64,000 nt of DNA from Nocardia sp. CDC159 (GCF_023740735.1 NZ_JAMRXH010000004.1:186001-250000), one strand, 5' to 3'. Positions 16,408-26,487 are shown, counted from the stretch's first letter. A program made the numbers and translations. Notes: generated by a model from the sequence alone, not told the origin.

Positions 16408-19400
16408 CGGCGCTGAATTCCGACGTATTGACGCTTACCGACTCGCAAAAAGGACTGCTGGTCGTCGACGGCTGGGTGCCCACGCCGGAAATCTACAACC
16501 AGCTCATGCGATTCGATATCGATCCCGAACTGCCCGAATCCGCGGTGGCCGAGGCGATTTACACGCTGGTGACCATTCAGCCCGCCCTGCGGCAGGTGTT
16601 CCGGACCAAGCCCGAATTCCATGCCCTGTTCGCGCCGACGCCGCCACCGGAGGAGTTTCCGCTGGAGGTGGTCGAGACCGACCCGGACACCTTCGAGGAC
16701 GGCGTGTGGGATGTGGTGCGGCGCATCGGATCCCGTCCGTTCGATCTGGCCGTCGGGCCCGCCTACCGGTTCGGGCACGTCCGGGCCGACGACGGCAGCG
16801 CGGCGGCGGTGCTGCTGTGCGGCCATCACGTCGTCGGCGACGGCATCTCGATGGGTCCGATCATCCGCGATCTGCAGGACGCCATCACCGGTAAGTACGA
16901 CGCCGAGGCGATCTCCGCCAAGCAGGCCGAGCGGGAGAGGGCATTCGTCAAGGAGCTGGCGGCACAGGATCGGGCGACCAAGGCGGCGGTGGCCACCGAG
17001 CGCGCCAAGATCTGGGCCAAGGAGCTTGCGGATGTGCCGCCGCTGGTGCTCGACCCGCGCCCGGACCGGCCGACCGAGACGAAATTCCGTGGCGCACGGC
17101 TTGATTGGCGGCTCACCGAGGAGCAGTCGAGCGCTGTCAACGCGATGTGCAAGCGGCTGTCGGTGAGTCCGTTCGTCCTTTTCACCGCGCTCTACGGCGC
17201 GACGATGGCCCGGCACGCCGGTGTCGAGCGGCTGCTGGTGGGCAGCCCGTTCGCCGCGCGGCGCACAGTGAAATCCTTCGATCTGGTCGGCTTCTTCGTG
17301 CAGACCCTGCCGGTGACCGTCGAGGTCGACTGGACGCGCACGGTGGACGAGCACATCGGCCGGACGGTTCGCGATGCGGTCGACTACTGCCGGTCGAATC
17401 TGGACATCTCGTTCAACCAGCTCGTGGCCGAGGTGGGGCAGGATCGCACCAGCAATCGCAACCCGCTGTTCGCGTGCATGCTCGCCATGCAGGACACCTA
17501 TGTCAACGCCGACAAGGGGCCGATCCTCGGGGTGAGCGAACCCGGTAACGGCACCGCCAAATTCGATCTGTGGCTCGGCGCCACACCGGTCGACGGCTGC
17601 TGGCTGCTCGAGCTGGAATACGACATCGAGCTGATCCGGCCCGAGGTCGCCGAGGGCATCCTCGACTCGCTGCGGACCGCGCTGCCGCGCGCACTGGCGG
17701 ACGGGTCGGCCCCGCTGGCCGCGCTGTTCGCCGATGCCTCACTGGCACAGAGCCTTCCGGCTCCGGCCTGGCAACTGCCCGGCGCCACCCTGACCGAGCT
17801 GATCGACGCCGCGGCGCTGCGCACCCCGGACGCGGTCGCGGTCGAGGAGCCCGGCAAGCAGTTGACCTACGCCGAGCTGATCACCGCGTCCGAGCAGGTG
17901 GCCGCCGGATTGATCGAACACGGCACGGCCGCCCAGGATGTCGTCGCCATCGCCACCGAGACGCTGGTCAGCACGGTGGTGGCCATGCTGGCCATCCTGC
18001 GCTGCGGCGCGACCTTCCTGCCGGTGGATCTGACCCTGCCCGCCGAGCGGCTGGCCGGAATGCTGAGCCGGTCCGGCTGCAAGATCGTCATCGGTGACGG
18101 GGTGGACGCGCCGGGCGTGCGGACCATTCAGTGCGCCGAATTGTGCGGTCCCGCACGGATCGAGGGGCTGCGCGGTGATCCGGAGGCGGCCGCCTACCTG
18201 ATGTTCACCTCCGGCTCGACGGGCGTGCCCAAGGGCGTGCTGATGGGTCAGCGGCCGCTGCTCAATCTGGCCGCGTGGCAGCTGACCGCGCTCGATCACG
18301 GTCCGGAGACGCGGTTCTTCCAGTACGCGCCACTGGGTTTCGATGTCTCCTACCAGGAGATCATCCCGACCCTGATGACCGGCGGCACGGTCGTGTCCCG
18401 GCAGCCGGTGGACCGGCGCGACTTCCCCGCGCTGGTGCGCCGGGTCGCCGAGACCGCGGTCACCCATCTGTTCCTGCCGGTCGCGGCGCTGCGGCCGTTC
18501 GTGCAGGCGGCGCGGGCCGAGGGGCTGCGGTTCCCGGCGCTCACCCACTTCTGCGTCTCCGGCGAACAGTTGCTGGTGGACGAGGAGATCCGAGCCTTCT
18601 TCGTCGAGCACGAGCGGTGCAAACTCATCAATCTGTACGGCCCGACCGAGACCAATGCCGTCACCGAGCACACGCTGCGCGGGCCCGACGGGCCGTGGCC
18701 GGTGCACGTGCCGATCGGCTCGCCGATGCCCGGCGTGGCCGCTTACATCGTCGACACCTCCGGACACCTTGCGCCCGTGGGGGTTCCGGGTGAGCTGTAC
18801 ATCGGCGGCAGCGTGCCAGCCGACGGCTACCTCGACGATCCCGAGCGCACCGCGGCCGGATTCCTGCCCGATCGCTTCGCCGGAGCCGGACGAATGTACC
18901 GGACCGGCGATCAAGTGGTCCGCGATGTCACGGGCGCGCTGATCTTCCTGGGCCGCAGGGACGCTCAGCTCAAGATCCGCGGCTACCGGGTCGAACTGGG
19001 CGAGATCGAGGCGGTCGCCACCCGCGCCGCCGGGGTGGCGCAGGCGGTCGCGGTGGCACACGGCTCCGGGGCCGAGCGGGAGCTGGTGCTGTTCCTGCGC
19101 TGGGAGGGCGATGCCGCGCCCGACCATGCCGCGGTGCGCACCGTCCTGTCGCGGGCGCTGCCCGCGTACCAGGTGCCCACCAAGATCTACGACATCGATA
19201 CCGTGCCGACCTCGCGCACCGGCAAGACCGACCGCAATGCCCTTGTGGCACTTATCGATACGCTGACCCCGACCACCCCGGCCGACGCGCCGGAGCCGGA
19301 GTTCGCCGACGATCTGGAGCGGGAACTCGCCGAGATCTGGGCGGGCATCCTCGAGGTGGAGCGGCTCGAGCGCGATCGGTCGCTGCTGGAATACGGGGCG

Positions 19401-19535
19401 CATTCGCTCAATGTGTTCACCGCCTTCGCCCAGATCGAGGAGCGCTACGGGACGACGGTCGAGGTGCCGGACTTCTTCCGGGATCCGACCATCGCGGCGC
19501 TGGCCGACCTGGTCCGGGAAAAGGTACCCGCATGA
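16404..19535 (+). CDS. NRPS module, condensation-adenylation-carrier (C-A-PCP)
   Basis: 1043 residues. The C domain (about 1-430) has an intact HHVVGDG active site, so it should form peptide bonds. The A domain (about 450-950) shows FTSGSTGVPKG, GFDVSYQEI, NLYGPTETN, YRTGD and the RDAQLKIRGYRVELGEIE region. The carrier domain ends the protein with YGAHSLN. A-pocket residues read as D-V-Q-F-C-S-L-A-V; the DVQ beginning occurs in proline/imino-acid codes, but the rest is not a known match. It should condense its amino acid with the residue on the free carrier. ATGA overlaps join it to the genes on both sides. Confidence 0.93.
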   Translation: MTALNSDVLTLTDSQKGLLVVDGWVPTPEIYNQLMRFDIDPELPESAVAEAIYTLVTIQPALRQVFRTKPEFHALFAPTPPPEEFPLEVVETDPDTFEDGVWDVVRRIGSRPFDLAVGPAYRFGHVRADDGSAAAVLLCGHHVVGDGISMGPIIRDLQDAITGKYDAEAISAKQAERERAFVKELAAQDRATKAAVATERAKIWAKELADVPPLVLDPRPDRPTETKFRGARLDWRLTEEQSSAVNAMCKRLSVSPFVLFTALYGATMARHAGVERLLVGSPFAARRTVKSFDLVGFFVQTLPVTVEVDWTRTVDEHIGRTVRDAVDYCRSNLDISFNQLVAEVGQDRTSNRNPLFACMLAMQDTYVNADKGPILGVSEPGNGTAKFDLWLGATPVDGCWLLELEYDIELIRPEVAEGILDSLRTALPRALADGSAPLAALFADASLAQSLPAPAWQLPGATLTELIDAAALRTPDAVAVEEPGKQLTYAELITASEQVAAGLIEHGTAAQDVVAIATETLVSTVVAMLAILRCGATFLPVDLTLPAERLAGMLSRSGCKIVIGDGVDAPGVRTIQCAELCGPARIEGLRGDPEAAAYLMFTSGSTGVPKGVLMGQRPLLNLAAWQLTALDHGPETRFFQYAPLGFDVSYQEIIPTLMTGGTVVSRQPVDRRDFPALVRRVAETAVTHLFLPVAALRPFVQAARAEGLRFPALTHFCVSGEQLLVDEEIRAFFVEHERCKLINLYGPTETNAVTEHTLRGPDGPWPVHVPIGSPMPGVAAYIVDTSGHLAPVGVPGELYIGGSVPADGYLDDPERTAAGFLPDRFAGAGRMYRTGDQVVRDVTGALIFLGRRDAQLKIRGYRVELGEIEAVATRAAGVAQAVAVAHGSGAERELVLFLRWEGDAAPDHAAVRTVLSRALPAYQVPTKIYDIDTVPTSRTGKTDRNALVALIDTLTPTTPADAPEPEFADDLERELAEIWAGILEVERLERDRSLLEYGAHSLNVFTAFAQIEERYGTTVEVPDFFRDPTIAALADLVREKVPA

Positions 19536-20242
19536 CCGCGGCGAATCCGGGCAGCCTGGTCACCCTGGTTCGGCGCGGGCGACGTCCGGCCTGTGTGATG
19601 CTGCCCGGCTCCGGCGGCGGGCTCTCGCCGTATCTGCGGCTGGCCCGCCATCTCGGCAAGACCTACAACGTGTACGGGGTCCTGCCGACCGGCATGCTGC
19701 CCGGCGAGCGGCCGGAGGACACCATCGCCGAGATGACCGCGGCCGTCGGGCGCGCGCTGGACAACGGCGGGATCCGGCCGGAGGTCGTCTTCGGCTGGTC
19801 CTTCGGCGGCATCATCGCCTGGGAGCTGAGCTGCGATCTCGCCGCGACCGGCGCCCGGCCGCGGGTGGTCATCGTGGACAGCTCGCCGCTGCCGCGCCGG
19901 GCCACGGCCGCCGAGGATCACGAGATCCAGAGCCGGATCCTGGCGCAGCTGGGTCCGCTGGCCAAGCCGGATCTGATCGATCGGGTGCTGAACATCTTCG
20001 CCGCCCAGATCGTCGCGCTGCGCGAGTACGAGGCCGAGCGGCACTACGACGGTCGCGTGCTGCTGCAGATGTGCACGCCCTGGGATACCGAGGCGACCGC
20101 CGCCGCGGTGCGGCGATGGAAGGAACTGGCCGGTGATCTGACCGTCGGCACGCTCGACGCCGATCACTACGACGTATTCGAACCGCCCTACCTGCCACAG
20201 CTCGTCGCCGCCATCGACGAGTTCCTGGGGAGCGCGGCATGA
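19532..20242 (+). CDS. Type II thioesterase
   Basis: 236 residues with an alpha/beta-hydrolase fold. Nucleophile elbow GWSFGG, catalytic Asp in VIVDSSP and His in DADHYDVF form the usual triad. Stand-alone enzymes of this size next to NRPS genes remove wrongly loaded or stalled groups from carrier proteins. ATG 19532 overlaps the stop of the module gene. A direct role in release is possible, but the terminal TE domain of the next NRPS makes editing the more likely job. Confidence 0.85.
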   Translation: MTAANPGSLVTLVRRGRRPACVMLPGSGGGLSPYLRLARHLGKTYNVYGVLPTGMLPGERPEDTIAEMTAAVGRALDNGGIRPEVVFGWSFGGIIAWELSCDLAATGARPRVVIVDSSPLPRRATAAEDHEIQSRILAQLGPLAKPDLIDRVLNIFAAQIVALREYEAERHYDGRVLLQMCTPWDTEATAAAVRRWKELAGDLTVGTLDADHYDVFEPPYLPQLVAAIDEFLGSAA

Positions 20243-20301
20243 GCTCGGGCGGCCTGCCGCCGCATGTGGTGAGCAACAACAGACAACGAAGGGAAAGACC
20301 C

Positions 20302-21882
20302 ATGCGAACCCTGTACGAATGGTTCTCCGACAGCGCCGACAGATATCCCGACACGATCGCGATCGAGGTCAAGGACGTCGCGATGACCTATCGGCAACTG
20401 CGCGCGGCGGCCGAATGGATGTCGGCGCGGATGGTCGAGGCCGCGGGCGGAAGGCCCCGCACGGTCGGACTGCTGACCTCGCGCGATATCGTCAGCTACG
20501 TCGGCTATCTGGCCGTGCAGCGGCTCGGTGCGATCGGCGTGCCGCTCAACCCGGCCGCGCCCGCGGTGCGCAATGCCGACATCACCCTCGAGGCGGCCAT
20601 CGATCTGACCATGATCGACAACACCTCGGGCGAGGGTCTGCAGGAGTACCGGGAGAAGTCCGGCGTGCGGGTGCTGGACATGACCGGCGACAACTGGCGC
20701 GGCCTGTTGCGTCCGGATCCCGCCGCCGAGGTTCCGGAGCAGGGCAGGCCCGCGCCGACCGATCTGGCCTACATCACCTTCACCAGCGGTACCACGGGTA
20801 AGCCCAAGGGCGTGCCGACGATGCACCTCAGCGTCGACGCCTTCCTGTCCGACATCCTGACTCGCTTCGAGCTGCGCCCCGATTCCCGCGTATCGCAGAC
20901 CTTCGAGATGTTCTTCGACGGCGTCGTGATCGAGAGCTGGGGCGCGTGGGGTGCGGGCGGGACGCTGTGCGTGTGCCAGCATTCCGACATCTTCACGCCG
21001 GTGAAGTTCATCAACGAGAAGCGCCTGACGCACTGGATGTCGGTGCCCTCGGCGATCTCGTTCGCCCGGCGGCTGCGCGCACTGCAGCCCGGCTGTATGC
21101 CGACTCTCAAGCGCGGCATGTTCGGCGGCGACGCGATGAATATCGAGCAGGCCGAGGCCTGGGCCGCGGCCGCGCCGAAGGCGGTGCTCAACAACTGCTA
21201 CGGTCCGACCGAGACCACCATCATCATGACCGGTTACGAGGTGCCGCAGAACCGGGCGGACTGGCCGGAGACCTCCAACCGGTCGGTGCCCATCGGCTAT
21301 CCGTATCCGCATCTGGAATGGGTGCTGCTGGACGACGATCTGCGGGTGTCGGACGACGGCGAGCTGTGTGTGCGTGGGCCGCAACGTTTCCCGGGTTATC
21401 TCGATCCGGCGGAGAACTTCGGACGGTTCGTGTTGGTGGAGTCCGACCGCGGCTCCATCTACGATGGTGACGGGCCGGTGACCGATGAGCACTACTACCG
21501 CACCGGCGATCGTTGTCGTATCGAGCACGGCGAACTGGTGCACCTGGGCCGCATGGACGGCATGGTCAAGGTGCGCGGAAACCGGCTCGAGCTGGGGGAA
21601 ATCGAGTCCGCACTGCGTCGGCATCCGGCCATCGAGGATGCGGTCGTCGTCACGGTGCCCGACGCGGAGGGGGAGATCGATCTGCATGCGGTGTACACCG
21701 GCGGTGAGGTGACGATCGCCGAGTTCAACCAGTTGCTCTCGCGGCTGCCCGGCTATATGCATCCGCGCAAATTCCATCGCCGCGACACGATTCCGCTGAC
21801 CGGTCTCAACAAGGTCGATCGCCGCGGTCTGTCCGCGGAGCTGGCTCGGCAGCTCGGTACGGCGGAAGCGGCCACGTCATGA
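20302..21882 (+). CDS. Second stand-alone, atypical adenylation domain
   Basis: 526 residues of one AMP-forming A domain. It shows FTSGTTGKPKG (A3), FFDGVVIE (A4), NNCYGPTETT (A5), YYRTGD (A7), the GMVKVRGNRLELGEIE region (A8) and a C-terminal NKVDRRGL Lys. Asp235 is kept, but the pocket D-G-I-M-M-G-C-I-I matches no code I know, so the substrate may be unusual. ATG 20302 follows GAAGGGAAAG; an in-frame ATG at 20239 overlaps the thioesterase stop but lacks this signal. With no carrier of its own, it should load the carrier of the next gene, which has no A domain. Confidence 0.88.
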   Translation: MRTLYEWFSDSADRYPDTIAIEVKDVAMTYRQLRAAAEWMSARMVEAAGGRPRTVGLLTSRDIVSYVGYLAVQRLGAIGVPLNPAAPAVRNADITLEAAIDLTMIDNTSGEGLQEYREKSGVRVLDMTGDNWRGLLRPDPAAEVPEQGRPAPTDLAYITFTSGTTGKPKGVPTMHLSVDAFLSDILTRFELRPDSRVSQTFEMFFDGVVIESWGAWGAGGTLCVCQHSDIFTPVKFINEKRLTHWMSVPSAISFARRLRALQPGCMPTLKRGMFGGDAMNIEQAEAWAAAAPKAVLNNCYGPTETTIIMTGYEVPQNRADWPETSNRSVPIGYPYPHLEWVLLDDDLRVSDDGELCVRGPQRFPGYLDPAENFGRFVLVESDRGSIYDGDGPVTDEHYYRTGDRCRIEHGELVHLGRMDGMVKVRGNRLELGEIESALRRHPAIEDAVVVTVPDAEGEIDLHAVYTGGEVTIAEFNQLLSRLPGYMHPRKFHRRDTIPLTGLNKVDRRGLSAELARQLGTAEAATS

Positions 21883-24302
21883 CCGGCGAACCGATTCCGG
21901 TCGAGCCGACCGCGCTGCAGGAGGCGATGTGGTGGCTGTGCCAGCGCGTCCGGGACGAGTCGGTGTACGCCATCACCTGGCGGCTGGCCTGCGATGCGGC
22001 GCCGGATATTTCGGCGCTGCGAGTGGCCTGGCAGGCGGTGGTCGACCGGCACGAGGCGATGCGCCTGTCGTTCGCGCTGCGCGACGGCGCGATCGAGGCG
22101 GCCGTGGCGCCCGCGGCGCCGGTGTCGGTGCGGTCGATCGAGGTGGACGATCCCGGTTCGGCCGGGACGGACGCGCTGCTGCTGGCGATCGCCGAGGAAC
22201 TGCACCGGCAGCCGTTCGATCTCGCCCGCGCGCCCATGGGGCGGCTGACTCTGGTGCGGGTGGGTGAGCGGTACGAGCTGATCCTGACCGTGCACCACAT
22301 CGCGCTCGACGGCTGGGCGATGCAGCTGCTGTTCTCCGATCTGGCCGAGGCCTATGCCGCGGCGCTGCGGGGGGCGGTGCCCGCCTTCGCCGCACCGGCG
22401 CCGTCGTGGGCGGAGTTCGCCCGTGAACAGGCGCGGGCGCGCCGGGCGGGCAAGTGGCAGAAGGGCATCGATCACTGGCGCAAGACCCTGGACGGGGTAG
22501 TCGCCACCACGGTCGCCGGTGATCGGCCGCGCTATGCCGGTGCCGGTGGGGTGGGCGCGATCCTGCGGCACACCTTCAGCGACGCGGCCGTGGAAGGCGT
22601 TGCCGCCCTGTCGAAGTCGGCCTCGACCACCTCCTTCGCCGTCGTGCTCGCCGCCGTGCAGGTGCTGCTCGCCCGATCGGGAGAGAGCTCCGATGTGGTG
22701 GTCGGCGCGCTGGCCGCGAATCGGATGAGCACCCGGGAGCAGCGGCTGGTCGGCTATACGGTCAATCTGTGCGCGCTGCGGGCGACCGTGGCCGAGCAGG
22801 ACACGCTGGCCGAGGTGACCGGCCGGGCCCGCCAGTCGCTGTGGCAGATGCTCGCGCATCAGGGCGTCCCGTATCCGGTGGTGTTCTCCGAGTTGACCGA
22901 GTCGGCCCGGGCCGGGCTGGGCGACATCGTCCCGGTCATGCTGAACTACCTCGGACCGATCGGCGGTGGGCTGAAGCTCGGCGAGATCGGGATGACGCTG
23001 CTGCCCAGCCCGAACATCGCGGCGCGCACCGATATCGCGATCGCCTACTGGGACACCGAGAACGGCGGCATCACCGCCGAGGTGGAGTACAGCACGGCCC
23101 GCTACGACCGGGACACGGTGGTGCGGCTGCTACAGGATCTCGATGCGGTGCTGGCCCTCGGTGTCGAGCCCGACCGGCGGGTCGCGGAGGTGCCGGTGCG
23201 GACGAAATCGGTTCCCGCACAGGTCGATCACCATGTCGGCGTGCGGCCGGAGCAACCGGTGGACGCCGGTGCGGCGGCCGTGGACGAGGCCGAGCAGACC
23301 GTGCGCGACGTCTGGGCCGAGTTGCTCGGCTATCCGCCGGCATCGCGCGACGACAACTTCTTCGAAAGCGGTGGGCATTCGCTCAACGCGGTGGAGTTCG
23401 TCACCGCGCTAGTCGAGGCGACCGGATCACCGCTCGACCTCGCGACCTGGTTGGCCGAGCCGACGCCGCGCGGCATCCTGGCCCAGCTCGAGGGGGCGCG
23501 CCAGGCCACCGGCGCGGAGCGGCAGAGCACCGTGGTGTCGCTGCGTCCCGGTGCCGGGCTGCATCTGCATCTGTTCGCGGGTGCCGGTGGGTCGGTGCAG
23601 GACTATCGCGCGCTGATCGAGGCGCTACCCGCGGACTGGCGGGTCACGGTGTCGCAGGAACGCGAAGCGATGGAAGGGATTCCGGCCATGGCGGCGCGGT
23701 TCCGGGCGGACCTGGAGGCCGAGGGGCTGCGGCCGGATCTGCTCGGCGGCTGGTCGATGGGTGGGCAGTTGGCCTTCGAGGTCGCGATCGGGCTCGAGAA
23801 TGCGGCGCCGGGCATCGTGCTGATCGACACGATTCCGCCGGTCGGCTTCGATGTGGAGGACGAGCCGCTGGCCCAGCGCCTGGCCGATTTCGCCGAGACG
23901 ATGTGCCTGGCTCTCGGTGTGCGGCTGGCGGGTTCGTCGGTGGTGGCCGGTACGGCGGAGGACACCCTGGTGGTGTTGTCCGCGCGGCTGCGGGCCGCCG
24001 GTCACGAGGTGTCGACCGCGGCGCTGGCCGAACGCTGGCACACCCACGATCGGCACTATCGCGCGCTGTCGGCGTATGTGTCCGAGCACGTGCTCGCGGC
24101 ACCGGCCACGATGCTCACCGCGGCCGTCACCGATGCCGACGCGGCGCGCTGGATCGGGCGCTTCGCCGAGGCGCCGCGGATCGAGCGGGTGGACGCCGAT
24201 CACTACTCGGTGCTGCGGACACCGGCCGTCTCGACGGTCGCCAGGGCCATCGAGCGGTTCGCCGAGCTGGCGGTCCCGGTGCGGACCTCCACTTCCGGAT
24301 GA
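21879..24302 (+). CDS. Terminal NRPS, condensation-carrier-thioesterase (C-PCP-TE)
   Basis: 807 residues. The C domain (about 1-440) has HHIALDG. The carrier domain has FFESGGHSLNA near residue 500. The TE domain (about 560-800) has GGWSMGGQ, Asp in VLIDTIPP and His in DADHYSVL. The module has no A domain, so it depends on one supplied in trans, most simply the gene it overlaps (ATGA at 21879). The TE should release the finished peptide by hydrolysis or cyclisation. A strong terminator follows 7 bp downstream. Confidence 0.93.
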   Translation: MTGEPIPVEPTALQEAMWWLCQRVRDESVYAITWRLACDAAPDISALRVAWQAVVDRHEAMRLSFALRDGAIEAAVAPAAPVSVRSIEVDDPGSAGTDALLLAIAEELHRQPFDLARAPMGRLTLVRVGERYELILTVHHIALDGWAMQLLFSDLAEAYAAALRGAVPAFAAPAPSWAEFAREQARARRAGKWQKGIDHWRKTLDGVVATTVAGDRPRYAGAGGVGAILRHTFSDAAVEGVAALSKSASTTSFAVVLAAVQVLLARSGESSDVVVGALAANRMSTREQRLVGYTVNLCALRATVAEQDTLAEVTGRARQSLWQMLAHQGVPYPVVFSELTESARAGLGDIVPVMLNYLGPIGGGLKLGEIGMTLLPSPNIAARTDIAIAYWDTENGGITAEVEYSTARYDRDTVVRLLQDLDAVLALGVEPDRRVAEVPVRTKSVPAQVDHHVGVRPEQPVDAGAAAVDEAEQTVRDVWAELLGYPPASRDDNFFESGGHSLNAVEFVTALVEATGSPLDLATWLAEPTPRGILAQLEGARQATGAERQSTVVSLRPGAGLHLHLFAGAGGSVQDYRALIEALPADWRVTVSQEREAMEGIPAMAARFRADLEAEGLRPDLLGGWSMGGQLAFEVAIGLENAAPGIVLIDTIPPVGFDVEDEPLAQRLADFAETMCLALGVRLAGSSVVAGTAEDTLVVLSARLRAAGHEVSTAALAERWHTHDRHYRALSAYVSEHVLAAPATMLTAAVTDADAARWIGRFAEAPRIERVDADHYSVLRTPAVSTVARAIERFAELAVPVRTSTSG

Positions 24303-24308
24303 GACGAG

Positions 24309-24350
24309 GGGGTGCCTGCTCCACCAAGAGCGGAGGAGGCACCCCTTCTG
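24309..24350 (+). terminator. Rho-independent terminator after the NRPS operon
   Basis: GGGGTGCCT (24309-24317) pairs with AGGCACCCC (24337-24345). An inner CTCC/GGAG helix follows one G-G mismatch, with a 9-base loop, and TTCTGTT comes after the stem. It separates the NRPS genes from the SARP regulator. Confidence 0.8.
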
Positions 24351-24414
24351 TTAGCAGTTACCTCGGTCGCGGGGATATGCCATTGTGACTTCAACTAGGT
24401 ATGAGGGAGGTTCG

Positions 24415-26487
24415 GTGACGACATCGTCGGGGTCGGAACCGTCGCCGATCACATTCAGAATCTTGGGTCCCGTGGAGTACCTGGGACCGGACGGTTGGGT
24501 CTCCATCAGCGCGACCAAGCAGCGCACGCTGCTGGCGATGCTGCTGCTCTACGCCAATCGCAGTGTGCCCGCGCAGCAACTGTATTCGGAGCTGTGGCCG
24601 GATCGGCCGCAGGCGCGGGTGAGCGGACTGCTCGCGGGATGCATGTGGCGGCTGCGTGCCGCGATCGGTGACGAGGGTGGCACCAGGCTGATCACCACCG
24701 CCGGGGGTTATCAATTCGATGTGCCGCCGGGTGCGGTCGATCTGCACGTCTTTCAGACGCTGCTCGCCGAGGGGCGCGCCCGCCGAGCCGCCAACGACCT
24801 TGTGGGGGCGCTGGATTCGTTCACCCGCTCGCTCGAGGTCTGGCGCGGTGATGCGCTGGCCGATGTCGCGGCCACCCCCTCGATCATGGCCGAACAGTCG
24901 CGGTTGGAGGAGTCGAGGCTGTCGGCGGTGGAGGGGCGCTGCGGGGTCGAAATCGATCTCGGCAGGCACGAGGAGGTGCTCCCAGAGCTGAAACGGCTTG
25001 TCGCCCAGCATCCCCTGCGGGAACGGCTGCACGGTCTGCTGATGACCGCGCTGTACCGGTGCGGGCAGCAGGCGGAGGCGCTCGGGGTGTACCGGGATCT
25101 GCGCAACGTGCTCGTCGAAGAGCTCGGGGTCGAGCCGAGCCGTCCGCTGCGCGATCTGCACCAGCGGATCCTGCTGGAGGACCCCGGGCTGCTGACGACC
25201 ATTGTTCCGGCCGCGGCCAAAGCCGCTGCCGCGCAGCGGGTGCCAGCCGGGCCGATCGCCAAACCACAGCTGCTGCCGCCCCCGCCGCGGGTCTTCGTCG
25301 CGCGCGAGGACGAGCGGCGCAAGCTGGCCGAGCAGCTGGTCGAGCCCGACGCCGTGGTATCGGTGCACGGCGCGGCCGGGATGGGCAAGTCCGCGCTGGC
25401 GCTGGTCGCCGCGCACGATGTGGCCGACCATTTCGCCGACGGGCAGGTCGCCGTCGATATGCGCGGGTCCACCTCCGCGCCGCTGCGCCCGATCGATGCC
25501 ATGCATCAGGTGTGCGAGGCGTTCGGCGTGGTCGCGGCCTCGGTGGTGCTCGGTCACGATCAGGCGCTGCCGCGCTGGCCGCAGGAGCTGTCCAATCGCC
25601 GGGTGCTGCTGGTGCTTGACGATGTGATGAATATGCGGCAGGTGGGGCCGCTGCTGTCGGCCGCACCATCGGGGTGGTCCATTCTGCTGACCGGATGTTC
25701 GGCGGTCGGGGCGGTGGACAGCCGCAGCCATCTGCTGCTGAGCAAGCTTTCCGAGCAGGGTGCGATCGAGATGCTGCGCCGGTTGGTCGGCGAATCGCGG
25801 GTCGACGCCGATCGTGCGGCCGCCGCGCGGCTGGCCCGGCTGTGCGAGTACACGCCGCTGGCGCTGCGGATCGCCGGGGGCAAGCTGAGTACTCGACCGG
25901 AGTGGAGTGTGGCGGATTTCGCCGAACGACTCTCCGATACGCACGTGCGGCTGGATCTGCTCACCCACGGCGAGCTGAGCATGCGCGATCGCCTGACGGC
26001 CTGTCGCGCGCGGCTGGCGCGCGGCAACGATGCCGTGGGGTTGCGTGCGCTGGAGTTGCTCGGCGCGCTGGACCTCCCGGTCGTGACGGAGATGGATCTG
26101 GTGAAGCTGCTCGACGCCGCACCGGCGGCCGCGCATCTGGTCGCCGAGCGGCTGGTCGACGTCGGGTTGATCGAATCACTTCAGTTGGGGCGCTATCGAA
26201 TTCCCGCCGCGGTTCGGCTGCTGGCCCGCGAGACGCAATCCGATCTCGCGATGGGGCGGGTGGCAGTCCAGCGGGTGGTGGACTACTACGTGGACGCGAT
26301 CCGCGGCTGTGTCTCCGACAGCCGGCCGGGCGCCCAGCCGCGCGCGTGCATGCCCGGCAGGCAGGATCGGTCCGCGTGGTACCGAGCGCACCGGGCGACC
26401 CTGAGCCAACTGTCGTTGATCGACCGCACCGATGAGCTGCACAAGGCGGTCGACGATTTGAGGAACGCGTTGGGCGCCGGGAAATAG
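24415..26487 (+). CDS. AfsR/SARP-family transcriptional activator with NTPase domain
   Basis: 690 residues. The OmpR-type winged helix (about 10-95) is followed by a bacterial transcriptional activation domain (about 100-260). An NB-ARC/STAND ATPase comes next, with P-loop GAAGMGKSAL near residue 320 and VLLVLDDV as Walker B. A helical tail follows; no clear TPR array is visible. SARPs bind TCGAG-like direct heptads and activate antibiotic clusters. GTG 24415 has GAGGGAGG 5 bases before it; GTG 24385 is the longer option. Position just behind the NRPS genes makes it the likely pathway activator. Confidence 0.9.
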   Translation: MTTSSGSEPSPITFRILGPVEYLGPDGWVSISATKQRTLLAMLLLYANRSVPAQQLYSELWPDRPQARVSGLLAGCMWRLRAAIGDEGGTRLITTAGGYQFDVPPGAVDLHVFQTLLAEGRARRAANDLVGALDSFTRSLEVWRGDALADVAATPSIMAEQSRLEESRLSAVEGRCGVEIDLGRHEEVLPELKRLVAQHPLRERLHGLLMTALYRCGQQAEALGVYRDLRNVLVEELGVEPSRPLRDLHQRILLEDPGLLTTIVPAAAKAAAAQRVPAGPIAKPQLLPPPPRVFVAREDERRKLAEQLVEPDAVVSVHGAAGMGKSALALVAAHDVADHFADGQVAVDMRGSTSAPLRPIDAMHQVCEAFGVVAASVVLGHDQALPRWPQELSNRRVLLVLDDVMNMRQVGPLLSAAPSGWSILLTGCSAVGAVDSRSHLLLSKLSEQGAIEMLRRLVGESRVDADRAAAARLARLCEYTPLALRIAGGKLSTRPEWSVADFAERLSDTHVRLDLLTHGELSMRDRLTACRARLARGNDAVGLRALELLGALDLPVVTEMDLVKLLDAAPAAAHLVAERLVDVGLIESLQLGRYRIPAAVRLLARETQSDLAMGRVAVQRVVDYYVDAIRGCVSDSRPGAQPRACMPGRQDRSAWYRAHRATLSQLSLIDRTDELHKAVDDLRNALGAGK

